DNA from: Knufia peltigerae
Taxonomy: Eukaryota > Ascomycota > Eurotiomycetes > Chaetothyriales > Trichomeriaceae
Direction: 5' to 3'
Length of the DNA: 46,667 bases
Assembly (NCBI GenBank): GCA_030247855.1
Contig: JAPDRN010000197.1
Location: forward strand, 1 to 46,667
Positions within the stretch are counted from its first letter, which is position 1; each line of letters begins with the position of its first letter. The notes under the pieces are model-generated. The model ran no database searches. It was not told the DNA's origin and was given only the letters and a program-made list of their open reading frames with translations. Shown here piece by piece: positions 11,200 to 21,519 of this stretch. The position numbers were made by a program, and so were the translations under genes.

Positions 11200-12665
11200 T
11201 ATGAAAAGCTTGTTTCAGCTTCACTGGAAGATAAAGAATTCTGCAGGATAAAAAGCGGTTGAGGGTCAAGAACAAGGGCATCTTGAGATATATAAGACAA
11301 TGACGGCCACAACGATAAAATTTTGTTGACTTCCTCATTGAGTCCATACCAATGATGTGCGCACGTGGATGCAACCACGACGATCCATACGTGTGAGGAT
11401 GTAGAAGACCAGCCAAAGCCAATCATTTCCAGTGATAGTTATCGCCCTTTCGGTGGCGGCGCAGAAAACGTTAACACGAAATCCATGGAAGCTAAATGGC
11501 TCGATCGCTAAAACAGAATACTACCTATGCATTGTAAACCTCCCATTGACATGATACTGCTCCGGTGGCCGTCAACGACTGTGGACGATCCTAAAATCAA
11601 TTCCCATCCATTAACGGGTTTTACATGTGTCCAGGTAGCAAATGACAGCATCCAAGTCCAAGTGTCTTGGCAAGCACAATACTAGCCAGGTCACATCTCG
11701 CTACTGATGTTATAGTTCAACAAGCACCAGAAGCTCCCGCTAATTTTCTTGGCGCTTAGCCTTGGTGGAGCTTCTTCCAAGTGGTCATGGACTGAAGCCA
11801 ATCAATAGCAAGCAATGACAAAGGACCGAAAGTATGAGTGGGGTTTAGCGCAAAACTATGTAATAGGAGATTTGAGGCCGGAGCGGCACGCAATCGGCCT
11901 TTTGCACAAATGTCTCGAGCTCATGAATAGTGCACCTTTAGCACCCTGATCCTATAACGATAAGCCCTTGAACATCAGGTGCAATCAGGTCCGAATAATT
12001 GCTGAGTATTTTGGGAAGGGGATACCCTGCCTTCACGCCGTAGAGTGTAGAAGCATATTGGTCAATAGTTAGCGACAGCCACATTATTACGGGGTGTGTT
12101 CTAGGCCGTGGTTAAGAGTTTGTCACTACTGGCACCTGATTGCTTCGCGAAAACGCTCCCTCCCCTCTCAGACAAAAGGAGTATCGCTCGGTTTGCTACG
12201 AAAATCATTTGCCAATAACCCTTGCCAGGTCTCTCATAGCTCGCTTTCACGAAGCGAGTCCGGCACAGTGTCGCACGACACATGCCTTGGGGTCGACTTC
12301 TGCTGGAATCCGGCATGGGATGTTCACAATTTACGCAGTCAGTACCAATTAGATGGAGGCGCTGACACACCAAATAGCATCTCATTCAAACCAAGGCAGG
12401 ATCCCTCGGCATACTGATTTCTCGCCTTTCGGCGGATCCTGTTCAGCCCGCATGGGCTGGCATCCATCAGCTGCCTCCAGCTCCATTCGGGCTGAAACCC
12501 TTTCGAGGGTGCAGACCCTTGACTCTTATAGTAGCCTCCATTCACGGACGCTGTCTGATCATAGGCATGATTGCACACTCGGACAGACTTTGCATTCATC
12601 CCTTCCCTAAGGAAAAGGCGCTCCTGTGAAGTGAAAGCCCGGCTGTTCCTTTATTTTCTATTCCC
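11200..12665. other. Intergenic promoter region between PHO84-like and arrestin A
   Basis: About 1.4 kb without a recognisable gene, between divergent genes. It should contain both promoters. Overlapping open frames at 12094-12610 on both strands show no domain. Confidence 0.4.
11362..11367. promoter_or_regulatory. CACGTG (PHO/E-box) upstream of the PHO84-like gene
   Basis: A CACGTG core lies 163 bp from the start codon of the leftward phosphate permease. Yeast Pho4 and Neurospora NUC-1 bind this core. Three genes in the window encode or encoded bHLH proteins with the matching H-E-R pattern. It is a single six-base match, so chance is possible. Confidence 0.5.
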
Positions 12666-14228
12666 ATGCGCCGCACTACCATACCTGCTTTGCCTATATC
12701 GCAGGAACCGGATTCGGAACCTAGCATCTCTATCACACTGAACAGTCCGCTCTATATGGTCGCTGGTCGCCTTGAAAGGACATCAAATGTTGACATCTGG
12801 AGCCCACTACAGGAGATCAGCGGCGTCGTGAAGATTACAAGCAGGGTGCTCCTCACTATACAGCAGGTTCAAATTAGCTTTGAAGGTAGGATGCCTCCCG
12901 GGCTGCCTCGAAGGTCATATAGCTAACACATCGAATTACCATAGGGGAATCCAGGGTTCATACTCAAAGCCTCGACAAGGAGGATCAAAGAAACACCATA
13001 ACCTTGAAATCCATATACAAAGTGGGTCATGAACCAGCAAAATAAGGATTATCTAATGATCCTCGTCCAGTTTCTAACCCAATCACTCGACCTGGTGAAT
13101 TTTGAAATATCAAACGATGCAGAGTCCGGAATTTATTTCTACTCCACTCAGTTTCGCTTCATTATTTCTCAATGGGCGACACCAAAAAGCGGCAATGCTC
13201 CGAGACAGTGCCTTGTCCTTCCCCCAACCTTTTGTCATGGACTTATCTTGACGGACGATGTGGACGCTACTACCTACGCTCAACCGCTGATCGAATACAA
13301 TCTTAGAGTTGTAGCGGCTCTCACTAACTTGCACAAGACGGAAGGGATGGTCAAATTATATCACCATTTGGAGATTCCTATTCGCGCCGCGTCTGAGGTG
13401 TTTCCTCCATACGATACCAATGACTTTTTCAATGACTTTGTGACCCAGCAAAGCCATCCACTTCGACCATCAATCTTTTGCTTCCAAAAATATACGATGA
13501 GTCTTACCGCGGCTGAACCTGCTCCTATACTTATGGGGGAGGGCCATACGTCCGAAAGTACGGAAATTGCAATTCGGGTCAGTGTTACACGGTCAATCAA
13601 CAATGTCGATACTCGGGAGTTTGTCATGCTTTTGCAAAGAATTGGTTTCAGAATCGTACCAGGATTGCGAGCAAAAACGTTTTATTCTACTCAACCGTTC
13701 CCGAAACTGCCTGTACAAGCTCTTCTGACGGTGGATGGCCCCCATCGACTCCACGACCAGATTCTAAAGCTGGAGCAAACAAGTCGACCCTTGACTTCGT
13801 GGCGATTTGTGGAGACTGATGCTGACCCTTTAACTGGAAAATGCGATATCCCTGGGTCAACAAGTGAACACAAGGTCCATCCGATGAGAGAATGCCAGTC
13901 GTTGCTTGCAGAATGGCAGAGCGAAATCTCCTTCACCATCAAAGTGCCCAATGACGTTACCCCAACGTTCTGCAGCGCCACTGCCTCGAGGCAGTACAGC
14001 CTGATTATCCTGCTGAAAGCCACTGGTGTCCATGTCGACGACTTCGTTTTGGAAGTGCCGGTCCAATTTGTGTCTGCTCCCATCCACTCAAGCTTGACAG
14101 ATTTAAGTGAACCAGTGGACTGCTTCTCCGAAGTTTCCGAAGAAAACACTCGACCATTGCAATGTTACCAGAATATGTTTGAAATGGTATCGGAGAATGA
14201 CAATGAGCCGCCACCAAAATACATGTAG
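12666..14228 (+). CDS. Arrestin-domain protein A (ART-like, PPxY tail)
   Basis: Alpha-arrestin of the ART family, an adaptor that brings Rsp5-type ubiquitin ligases to plasma-membrane transporters. Exons are 12666-12885, 12945-13021 (77 nt) and 13071-14228; introns of 59 and 49 nt are GT-AG. The product is 484 aa. The N-lobe starts with ISITLNSPLYMVAGR and runs into EGESRVHTQSLD across intron 1. Later landmarks, shared with arrestins B and C, are QCLVLPPT, KTFYSTQPFPKLP, TFCSATASRQYSL and FVLEVPVQ. The C-terminus NEPPPKYM holds a PPxY motif (PPKY) able to bind WW domains. It is convergent with the PHO80-like cyclin. Client transporters are unknown; the neighbouring phosphate carriers are obvious candidates (inference). 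Confidence 0.9.
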
Positions 14229-14505
14229 TCAATCCTTGAGAGTGGTCCATAGCAAAAGATAGTAGACTATCCAGACCACATCACCATTAAGGCGTCAGCA
14301 GGGTAACGTTGCAATATCTGGGATTCATGAGCTCTTCTTCCAGATGTGAGCGCCACTCAAGATTTAAAGACTCTTTAGGAACAATATAAGATACTGTTGT
14401 GACCTTGAACCCTCCAGGAGCTAATACCTTGCGATATCCTTGACCTTGGCAGTTCTCAACACCTGGGTGATACTTGCTGTATGTCTTTTGACTATCCAAC
14501 TCAAA

Positions 14506-15282
14506 TTAGGGGTTCCCTTCAATAAGAGACTGATAACAGTCATTTAATAATTCTGCGTTCAAGACGACCCGCCATTCCATTTTCGTCAAAAATTCTAGTT
14601 CCAGGATAGCAAGCTCTTTGGTACTGACACCGCCGACTTCGGCGAATATCTTGTTTTGAGGGGAGGCGTCATTCAACACTTTACTTGCAACGATCGCACT
14701 AGCGATAAGGAATCGATGCACTGTTAAGCTAGTGACAGCGAACCCAGGATAAAACGCACAAATCCTGTCGGCATAGCACGCCATACTCAGTAGTGCAGAT
14801 TGAGAAAGCTTGGTGTAGGTTGTAAGGCGTTGCAGATAATCATGTATAGAAATGCTCTGAGGCGTTCGTGAATGAAATCTAGTAACAAGATATCCACTCG
14901 AGGACATAGCATCGTTATATCGGACGAGTTTCGCGATCATAGAAGATATCGATATGACTAAGTCCCGTGTGGGGCATGTCTCGTAGTGCAACGGCTTTGA
15001 TCTTGGAGGGGGAGCATCTGGGCATGCTTGCTCGGACGGTGAATAGCTTGAGGCTTTGCATCGGCACGTTTCGAGTTCCTTTGTTAGAGTTGGCAAGTCT
15101 ATCGTAGGATAGACAGTTTTGCACTCTTTTTCCGCATGTGCCAGTGCTATGTTAGGCTCCTGGCTTCCTTCGCGCTCGGGGCAGTGATTTCTTTGCTTGT
15201 TAGATCGTTGCACCACCGACATACAGGCGACCGAGCTTTTTAACAATTCTTCGTGCTCTTTCATTTTACCCATCCCATCCAT
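14506..15282 (-). CDS. PHO80-like (Pcl-type) cyclin
   Basis: Cyclin partner for a Pho85-type kinase. In yeast, Pho80-Pho85 phosphorylates Pho4 and keeps the phosphate-starvation response off. The cyclin box is in the C-terminal half. It begins RFHSRTPQSISIHDYLQRL, continues through LLSMACYADRICAFYPGF and LTVHRFLIASAIVASKVLND, and ends with EVGGVSTKELAILELEFLTKMEWRV, closely following the PHO80/Preg pattern. The N-terminal half is low-complexity. With ATG 15282 the product is 258 aa. The frame is open to a GTG at 15408 that looks more like a splice donor (CAGGTGAGT), so an upstream exon is possible. It sits beside arrestin A and close to phosphate carrier genes, which supports a phosphate-signalling role. 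The cognate kinase is not in the window. Confidence 0.88.
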   Translation of the reverse strand: MDGMGKMKEHEELLKSSVACMSVVQRSNKQRNHCPEREGSQEPNIALAHAEKECKTVYPTIDLPTLTKELETCRCKASSYSPSEQACPDAPPPRSKPLHYETCPTRDLVISISSMIAKLVRYNDAMSSSGYLVTRFHSRTPQSISIHDYLQRLTTYTKLSQSALLSMACYADRICAFYPGFAVTSLTVHRFLIASAIVASKVLNDASPQNKIFAEVGGVSTKELAILELEFLTKMEWRVVLNAELLNDCYQSLIEGNP

Positions 15283-15935
15283 ATTCGTCACTACTGTCTT
15301 TTTCACTTGGAGAAAGTGAGATGCAGTGGTTCGATGGTGAATACTGCGCGCTTGCGTCGATCCGTTTAATTCGAGTCTTAGATGAGGAGGCACGAATTGT
15401 CTACTCACCTGATATTAAACGATACATATGGATTGAGAGAGCAAACCCTAATTGACATTTAAGGTTTGATTGGTTCGAGGAGTAGGGTGAGGTTGGGCAC
15501 TTGCCGCACCTTTTGAATTGTTATATGGAAGGCGAGGAGCATATTTGATAGCCAGTCGTACATACATCTTGATTGCAATCCCAGGGAGAGGTGTGCGGTG
15601 GTCATTCTTCGAAGGAAATTCTGATACCAATGAGAGCTAACCGGAGTGGGGTCTGCATCATGCAAATCGACGTTAGTGCATAGTCCGAATCGGGGACTTC
15701 TCCAAACACAGCTAATAGTTGCCGGGCAGTGACAAAGCGTTAGCACTCGTACCTCTTCTGTTTAAACCAAGAGGCCTCAGTGGATGACGCCCGATTAGTA
15801 CGAGGGTAGTTTTCATCCCCCTTGTCTGCGTGGGACCGTGGGTTGATCATACTCTACGGCATACATCTTACCGTCCATCGGCTAAGGTTATCGTCTTTCG
15901 ATCGCAGTGCGACAAAGCATATTCGGTACGTCAGA
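15283..15935. other. Region between the cyclin gene and the dead ACR3
   Basis: No gene is recognised. It contains the cyclin promoter and the former promoter of the decayed ACR3 copy. Confidence 0.4.
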
Positions 15936-17287
15936 ATGTCAACCCCTCGCGGAGATCCGAATATCGGGGTCGATTAAGACAGTCTACGACACACCTCAAG
16001 TCTACCTACCAAAGATGACCTCGAGAATCTATCAAGTCAAGAAAAATTTGAGCACAAGAAATCAGTATATGCGGGTCTTGGGTGGTTAGACAGACTTCTT
16101 GTCCTCTGGATCATATTGGCGATTGTTGTCGGCATCCTACTTGGCAATTTCGTCGACGGCGTTGGACCAGCTCTTCAGAAGGCAAATTTGTCGACGTCTC
16201 GGTCCCAATAGGCAGGAATCATCCACGCCTCTTTTATCTCTTCACTAGCTAACTGGACTCTCGTGATATAGCTGTTGGTTTGCTGGTAATGATGTACCCG
16301 ATCCTTTGCAAAGTTAAATATGAGACCTTGCATCGCGTTTTTGCCCATCGTCAGATTTGGATTCAACTGGCTTTCAGCGTTGTGGCCAACTGGATCATCG
16401 CACCTCTTCTTATGGTATGCTCAGCTCCACGAAACCCTTCTTTATCCAGTCATACGCTAATGAGAAAGCTTGGACTTGCTTAGGCTTACCTACCCGACAA
16501 GCCCGAACTTCGGAACGGCCTCATATTCGTGGGTCTGGCACGTTGCATTACCATGGTAAGCGCCTAAGTCATAATCTTTTCATTGGATATACGCTGATAA
16601 GACTGCTCAAAAGGTCCTGATCTGGACAGGCCTTACTGGGGGTGACGAGGAGTATTGCGCCATTCTTGTAGCATTCAATTCAATCCTTCAAATGATCCTC
16701 TACACACCCTTGGCAATCCTCTTCGTCAATGTTACAAGTCATGGCGAAGCCTCCCAAGTTTCATACTCCACTATCGCTAGGAGTGTCAGAGTTTTTCTTG
16801 GAATACCTCTCGAAGCTACCATCGCGACCCGCTTCATCCTCCGTGCCTATTAACGCCACTTGGTACGAGCGAAAATTCCTTAAGTGGATTACTCCGTGGT
16901 CTCTACGGGCTTCTTTACACAATTCTCGTCCTGTTCGCCTCTCAGGGGAAGCAAGTTGTCCATCAAATTGTTTCTGTTGTCCGAGTCGCTGCCCCTCTCC
17001 TAGTATACTTTGTGATCATCTTCTATTTGATGTTATTAATCACAAAGCGTCTCGGATTTGGATACAAACTAGCAGCTACTCAGAGCTTCACGGCAGCCAG
17101 CAACAACTTCGAGCTGGCTATTACTGTCGCGGTAGCCACATTCGGGGCTAACAGCGATGAGGCGCTGGCTAGCATCGTTGGGCCGCTGATTGAGGTGCCA
17201 GTTCTGATCTCGCTTGTGTATCTTGTGAGATGGGTTGCCCGTCGTTGGGACTGGAAAGACGAGTCGAAAGGAGTACGAAGGAGTTGA
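15936..17287 (+). pseudogene. Decayed second ACR3 arsenite permease
   Basis: Aligns along its whole length with ACR3 at 1360-2692, keeping the intron positions. The start MSTPRGDPNIGVD matches MANSPEDKDIGLD and is followed at once by an in-frame TAA. A one-base deletion in the AGGGCAAA run (about 16180) shifts the frame. The first intron begins GC instead of GT. The TGG of LGLAWAFLPD is TAG near 16481. Near 16850 an extra base gives a stop after FILRA, and near 16905 bases are lost. The last part, FGYKLAATQSFTAASNNFELAI onward, is intact. The product cannot be a functional carrier. Divergence from the intact copy is substantial, so the duplication is old or the copy was acquired separately. 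Confidence 0.93.
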
Positions 17288-17589
17288 GAGGTTGCTTGGC
17301 ATCTTTCTTGGGTGTCATCGAAGCGTGCGCAATCTGTTTCCTAGAATTTAGTAGAGTGTGAATTGGTCTCCTGTTGTCGTAAAAAACCTGTCATTTCTGG
17401 GAGGTTAAAAGTGATTGTACAAAAATCATAAGCTACGTACTGCTGCTTGACGAATGCAGCACTAATCTTAAAGCCCGCTCTGGCAGCCGTTGCCTTAGTC
17501 CTAGTGCTTTTCTATGTGAATATCTAATCTAATATAACCTGCGTGCTTGCCACACCCCCGAGCAGAGGCTCCCTAGCCTATATTGGTTC
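17288..17589. other. Gap between the ACR3 relic and the arsH scrap
   Basis: No gene is seen. It corresponds in position to the convergent ACR3/arsH spacer of the intact module. Confidence 0.4.
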
Positions 17590-17765
17590 TTGGTCAGTGG
17601 CTCTCGCTCACGGTAACGATCACCAAAGAAGGCGAAGTGCGGCCGCATCATCGTATATTTCACCTGGCATCTACCTCGACCCGACTTCTTCAGCATCCTC
17701 GTATGTAAATAAGGTATAGGCCTGCGGAACCGATGACTGGTTAGGGATGGGTAAACATCCGCCAC
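17590..17765 (-). pseudogene. 3' scrap of a second arsH
   Basis: Antisense to the neighbouring ACR3 relic, as in the intact module. Reading leftward from 17765, the sequence matches the arsH codons for MFTIPNQSSVPQAYTLF and DAEE. A deletion then removes the region encoding MAGGNRDRLVDCAEEF. The match resumes at KYT-MMRPHFAFFGDRYRER, with frame shifts between the pieces. Nothing of the flavin-binding half remains. Confidence 0.85.
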
Positions 17766-17856
17766 AGGAAAAGCATTACACATCCTCTGCATAAGCCACT
17801 CATTCACCACTTAGTACAGTAAAGACCGGCCTACAAGAGCAAAACAAGATGCCAAA

Positions 17857-18564
17857 TCAACTCTGTTTACTAGTCCAGGTTTGAGTATCGTACTCGTCCA
17901 TCAATCGGGTGTATTCGTCTCCTGCGCAAGCCCAGCCGCCGACACCATCACGCAATATAAAGCTCTGAACACCAACCACTTGGCGGTCCTTGATTAAATC
18001 GTCGAACCACCCAGCAGCCCGACTGCCGCGATGCTGGGACGAGCCTGGATAATACGAATTAGTCACCTGATCACCCAGAAGTTAGCAAGATACTGCTCAC
18101 CACAGTAGAAAATCACTGATTTAATGCTGGCATGCTGGCAGATGTTTAGCAGAGTTGGGAGCGAATAGTAGAGACTCTGAGCAGGCAGATTTAGTGCTCC
18201 CTTGATTGTCCCACCCTTTGGTCCGTCAGAGCAGACTCGGCGTACTCGGAACGGAAGGTCCTCTTACCTGATAGTCTGCCTTTCGGAGATCGACCAGCAG
18301 AAAGTCCACGCCAGGTTTTTGGTCTTTCTGTAGGCGCTCGAGCAAATCTTCCCGTGTGATAGCATTGGGTGATTGGTTGCGAGGATTAGGGTAGGCGTCA
18401 TGCCATTCCTTGTTAGCTGCTATCTTGTGAGTTTGTGCTGAAGATGCGTTAAAGCGTCGATATGTATTAATGTTGACCGTTATATGTAGTAGTTGAAAAC
18501 GCTGGGTTATAAGAGATCGTGATGTCGTGCAGGATACACGGCTACTGCTGATTCGCGCAAGCAT
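17857..18564 (-). CDS. arsC2: Rhodanese/Cdc25-type arsenate reductase, copy 2, with mitochondrial-like leader
   Basis: Exons are 18268-18564, 18101-18215 (115 nt, as in arsC1) and 17857-18044; introns of 52 and 56 nt are GT-AG. The product is 199 aa. The active-site loop FYCGSSQHRGSR gives Cys-X5-Arg. Other landmarks are FLLVDLRKADYQ, GGTIKGALNLPAQSLY, RAAGWFDDLIKDR and GVGGWACAGDEY. The first 45 residues (MLARISSSRVS, RSLITQRF, INTYRRFNASSA) are rich in Arg and Ser and lack acidic residues, as in a mitochondrial presequence. arsC1 has no such leader. This is the only intact gene of the second arsenic module, whose ACR3 and arsH are dead. Confidence 0.88.
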
Positions 18565-18875
18565 TAGAACAACGTGTAAGAATCATCTGCTAGGACAACC
18601 GTGAACTAAAATAATGCATTATGAGGGGCCGCTTTACATACTCTTCGTATATGAGAACGAAAAAGTAAAATTTTCGAAAGGGGGTGGGTCTGTCTAAGCC
18701 GTCTGTGCAGGTTTTGACTAATCACAATTCAGCCATGACAAAGGCTTAACCGTATCCGAGGGCAAGCTAGGAAATCTTCACTGACCGAGACCAAAAGACG
18801 ATTATTCTGACGGAAGGGCTGGTCACCCTTCAAGCCAGTTCGTAACACATCATCCAATTTCCGATCATTCTTATG

Positions 18876-19106
18876 CTAGTCAACGCCTTGCTCAATGACG
18901 TTGCCAATTTCTGCTGCCGGGATATCCTCGAAATCGAAGTTGGAGTGGTTAACAAGGCCTAGAGCTCGATCGAGCTGCTTATCACGAGAAGACTCTCTAA
19001 AGAAGCGTTTCATAACATTACTTTGTGCACGTGCCATGACTACGCTGGCAGAAGGGAATAAGTGCATGACCGTTTCGTGACAGCCTATCATTCGTCCAAA
19101 TGCCAC
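18876..19106 (-). CDS. Hypothetical small ORF upstream of arsC2
   Basis: An open frame of up to 76 codons ends FDFEDIPAAEIGNVIEQGVD. The duplicated segment near 8940-8975 retains a similar end (VEIGCVIEPGID), so the same element exists twice. No family is recognised. A CACGTG core lies inside at about 19029. It may be the tail of a larger lost gene. Confidence 0.25.
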   Translation of the reverse strand: MAFGRMIGCHETVMHLFPSASVVMARAQSNVMKRFFRESSRDKQLDRALGLVNHSNFDFEDIPAAEIGNVIEQGVD

Positions 19107-19402
19107 GGTTCAAACTATCGACACGCTCACAGCGGTGATGTTTATTGGCAAATGCTTCCGATATCTGATATGGACGGGGTTTTTGACCGCTTACGTCTGC
19201 TCACGCTAGTCGAAGGAGGAGACGACGTGTATATGAATAAAATCTCTCACTGCTGACCCTGTTATATGCAACCGGTTGTCTCAGTGTCTTGTTCGCATCT
19301 GCTTCAGACAGAGGTATCCTAGATGGTTAACCCGAAGCATAGGGACGTAGAACAGAATATAGATACTTAGATAGACAATGCCTATTTGCTTAGAGGACTA
19401 CC

Positions 19403-20140
19403 CTATGTTCCAATAAATGACAATGTGCAACGGCTGGGGTGCATGGTCCTCTGATTACCCGTGCCAATCACTGCAGTCATCTCCATATCTCCGTTATAAG
19501 CACCATGACCGTGAACGCGACTATTGTGAATCATGGCAGTAGGTGCACTCAGAGCCGATAGTGTCCTAACGGGTCCTTGAGTTGTTCCGACCGCAGCCAT
19601 CCGACTTGTCGTTTCTTCGTGGTTTTGCTGGCGCATTTGTCGTGTGAGTCGTTCTCGGTGAACCATCAGATTCGTCACATTAACGGGACAGTAGCCTGGT
19701 GGTAAGGCTGATTTCTTGCACATGGGGCATAAGGAGGAGTTGTTGCGGAGAAAGAGGTCGATGCATTCGGGGTGGAAGATGTGGTTGCAAGGGAGTTCGC
19801 GGATGGTAGTTTCGCTATGGATGAAATCGTTGAGGCAGATGGGACAGGCTGGCTGAAAAAATGGTTCTTGACATGTGGCTGCTTTGCCGGGCGTGGATGA
19901 GACACCTTCTGCTTTCGAGATGTAAGTATATTTCGGCAATTTGTCTAGGGCATCTTGAGGAACGTTGAGGCGTGTGATTCCGAGAGCTTCAAGGTCAACT
20001 TCGCCCCTCGCGATGCGCAGGGAGAGGAGGGTGCGCTGCCGTCGTTGGATCACAAAGGTAAGAAGGAGAATGGCAAGGAAGATGGCAAGTGTGGTGATCA
20101 CGAAGACCCATCGGCCATCCAGCGAGCCATGGCCAGACAT
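19403..20140 (-). CDS. Membrane RING-H2 finger protein (probable E3 ubiquitin ligase)
   Basis: 245 aa from ATG 20140. One hydrophobic segment lies at about residues 11-31 (WVFVITTLAIFLAILLLTFV). A RING-H2 finger follows: Cys99, Cys102, Cys118, His120, His123, Cys126, Cys138, Cys141 (CPICL, PCNHIFHPEC, CPMC). The linker VDLEALGITRLNVP matches fungal PA-TM-RING proteins, which normally carry a luminal PA domain before the membrane segment; none is found here. The frame stays open upstream to about 20206 with family-like residues (WDACDEALSHFE), so an exon may precede, or the PA half was lost. Such ligases act on membrane or vacuolar cargo. A functional link with the arrestins is possible but not shown. 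Confidence 0.75.
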   Translation of the reverse strand: MSGHGSLDGRWVFVITTLAIFLAILLLTFVIQRRQRTLLSLRIARGEVDLEALGITRLNVPQDALDKLPKYTYISKAEGVSSTPGKAATCQEPFFQPACPICLNDFIHSETTIRELPCNHIFHPECIDLFLRNNSSLCPMCKKSALPPGYCPVNVTNLMVHRERLTRQMRQQNHEETTSRMAAVGTTQGPVRTLSALSAPTAMIHNSRVHGHGAYNGDMEMTAVIGTGNQRTMHPSRCTLSFIGT

Positions 20141-20206
20141 TTCGAAATGACTGAGTGCCTCATCACATGCGTCCCATATATTTTGAGAGTGTCTCGGCCT
20201 TCGTGC

Positions 20207-21490
20207 CTACGCTGACGTCCGCTACTATAAATCCCATCGATTCGTTGTTGAGATTCCGCGTCTATAGGAACTGCATCCATCTAGGCCTTTCCTCGTCTAC
20301 AGAGCTTATCGGCCCAGACGTCGAGCGATGTTTTCCCACTACCCCTCCGTATTGCTACTGGTTCTTGTCAGCATCCATTTCTGCGGGGCGGGAAACACTG
20401 CTTGACAAGACTTCCGCATTCATTATCGAGCATATAGGGTTGACATCGAGGAAGGGACTTGAATAGAGCCAATTATGGACGCTTAGTGACAAAGCGCTAG
20501 ACTCCTTCCGAGCGCCAAGAAGAATAGCTTGCCTTGTGGCCCGCGCATGCCAAGTCATTGGCATTTTACTATCTACGGCGTGAATCAACGCGGATCAGAA
20601 AGTGGTATATCAGAAAGGGTCTGGATTGTCCTTTGCTGACCAATACAACCGGATCCTTCACCAATGTCTCGATGAATTTTGCGCCACAGACGGATCTAGT
20701 TGAGTCTATCACTTTGTCACTGAACACACCTAATTCGCGCTCAGTTGTATCATGTGCCCCCGCAGGCCATGGGACCGCTAGACTCAAAGCAGAAACCATC
20801 TTTACTTTACGGGGTGGTATGCTCTGTCCACGCGGCTTCACTGATCGCTTCGTACTGTGCCGGAGACCCACCAACACCCTCTCTGCTCCACAGTTGGGTC
20901 ATGCCGATTCAAAATCACCCTTGATGATGAGCTCGATTTGGGCGTGGGACAGGTTTGTCCTCGCCCAAAATATTCAGCGTCAACGTCACCGCAGTCGGCC
21001 ACAGGGGTAAGCGTTGGCTAATACTTTGTCGCATAAGACGCCTGATTCGCTAGGACAGAGCCGGTCTTCTCACTTTCACGCGGGCAACGACGCTCGCTCT
21101 ACAATGCTACGGGCTTCGCCCAGTGGACTCGCTTGGCCTGCGGAGTGGTTGATAGATATCGGTTCGACTGTACCTCGTGCCTTATCTATAGGCGGTAATA
21201 GCAGATACAATGGCGACTGCGGATGAATGACAGCGACCCAAGGGGGAAAAGAAATGTAATCTTGGTGACTCTATCTACGAGGCTACATTTACTCTGCCCT
21301 CGTCCTTTCAATTTCAACAACAGGAGTGAACAACTCTCATTTGCGCCATGAAACACTCGTTTCGGTGCTTGCAAGAATGGGATCGAACATTCGAACCTCG
21401 TGCCTACAAAATGATGGAATATGTCCGACTACCGACAAGGAGAGCCACCAAGACGAGTGTAAGTTATTCTGATACAGCTTCCTTGTTCTA
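20207..21490. other. Region without recognised gene
   Basis: Open frames at 20534-21010 (+) and 20355-20588 (-) show no domain, conserved motif or splice pattern. The sequence may contain relics too decayed to read. Confidence 0.35.
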
Positions 21491-21519
21491 TCTGGACTCA
21501 CACCGTGAACAGTCACGCT

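Noticed and set aside
15282..15408. Longer N-terminus of the cyclin starting at GTG 15408
   Set aside because: The GTG lies in a splice-donor-like CAGGTGAGT and is not a normal fungal start; the first ATG at 15282 is preferred.
20534..21010. 158-codon plus-strand frame
   Set aside because: No recognisable domain; overlapping minus frame equally long; not supportable as a gene.
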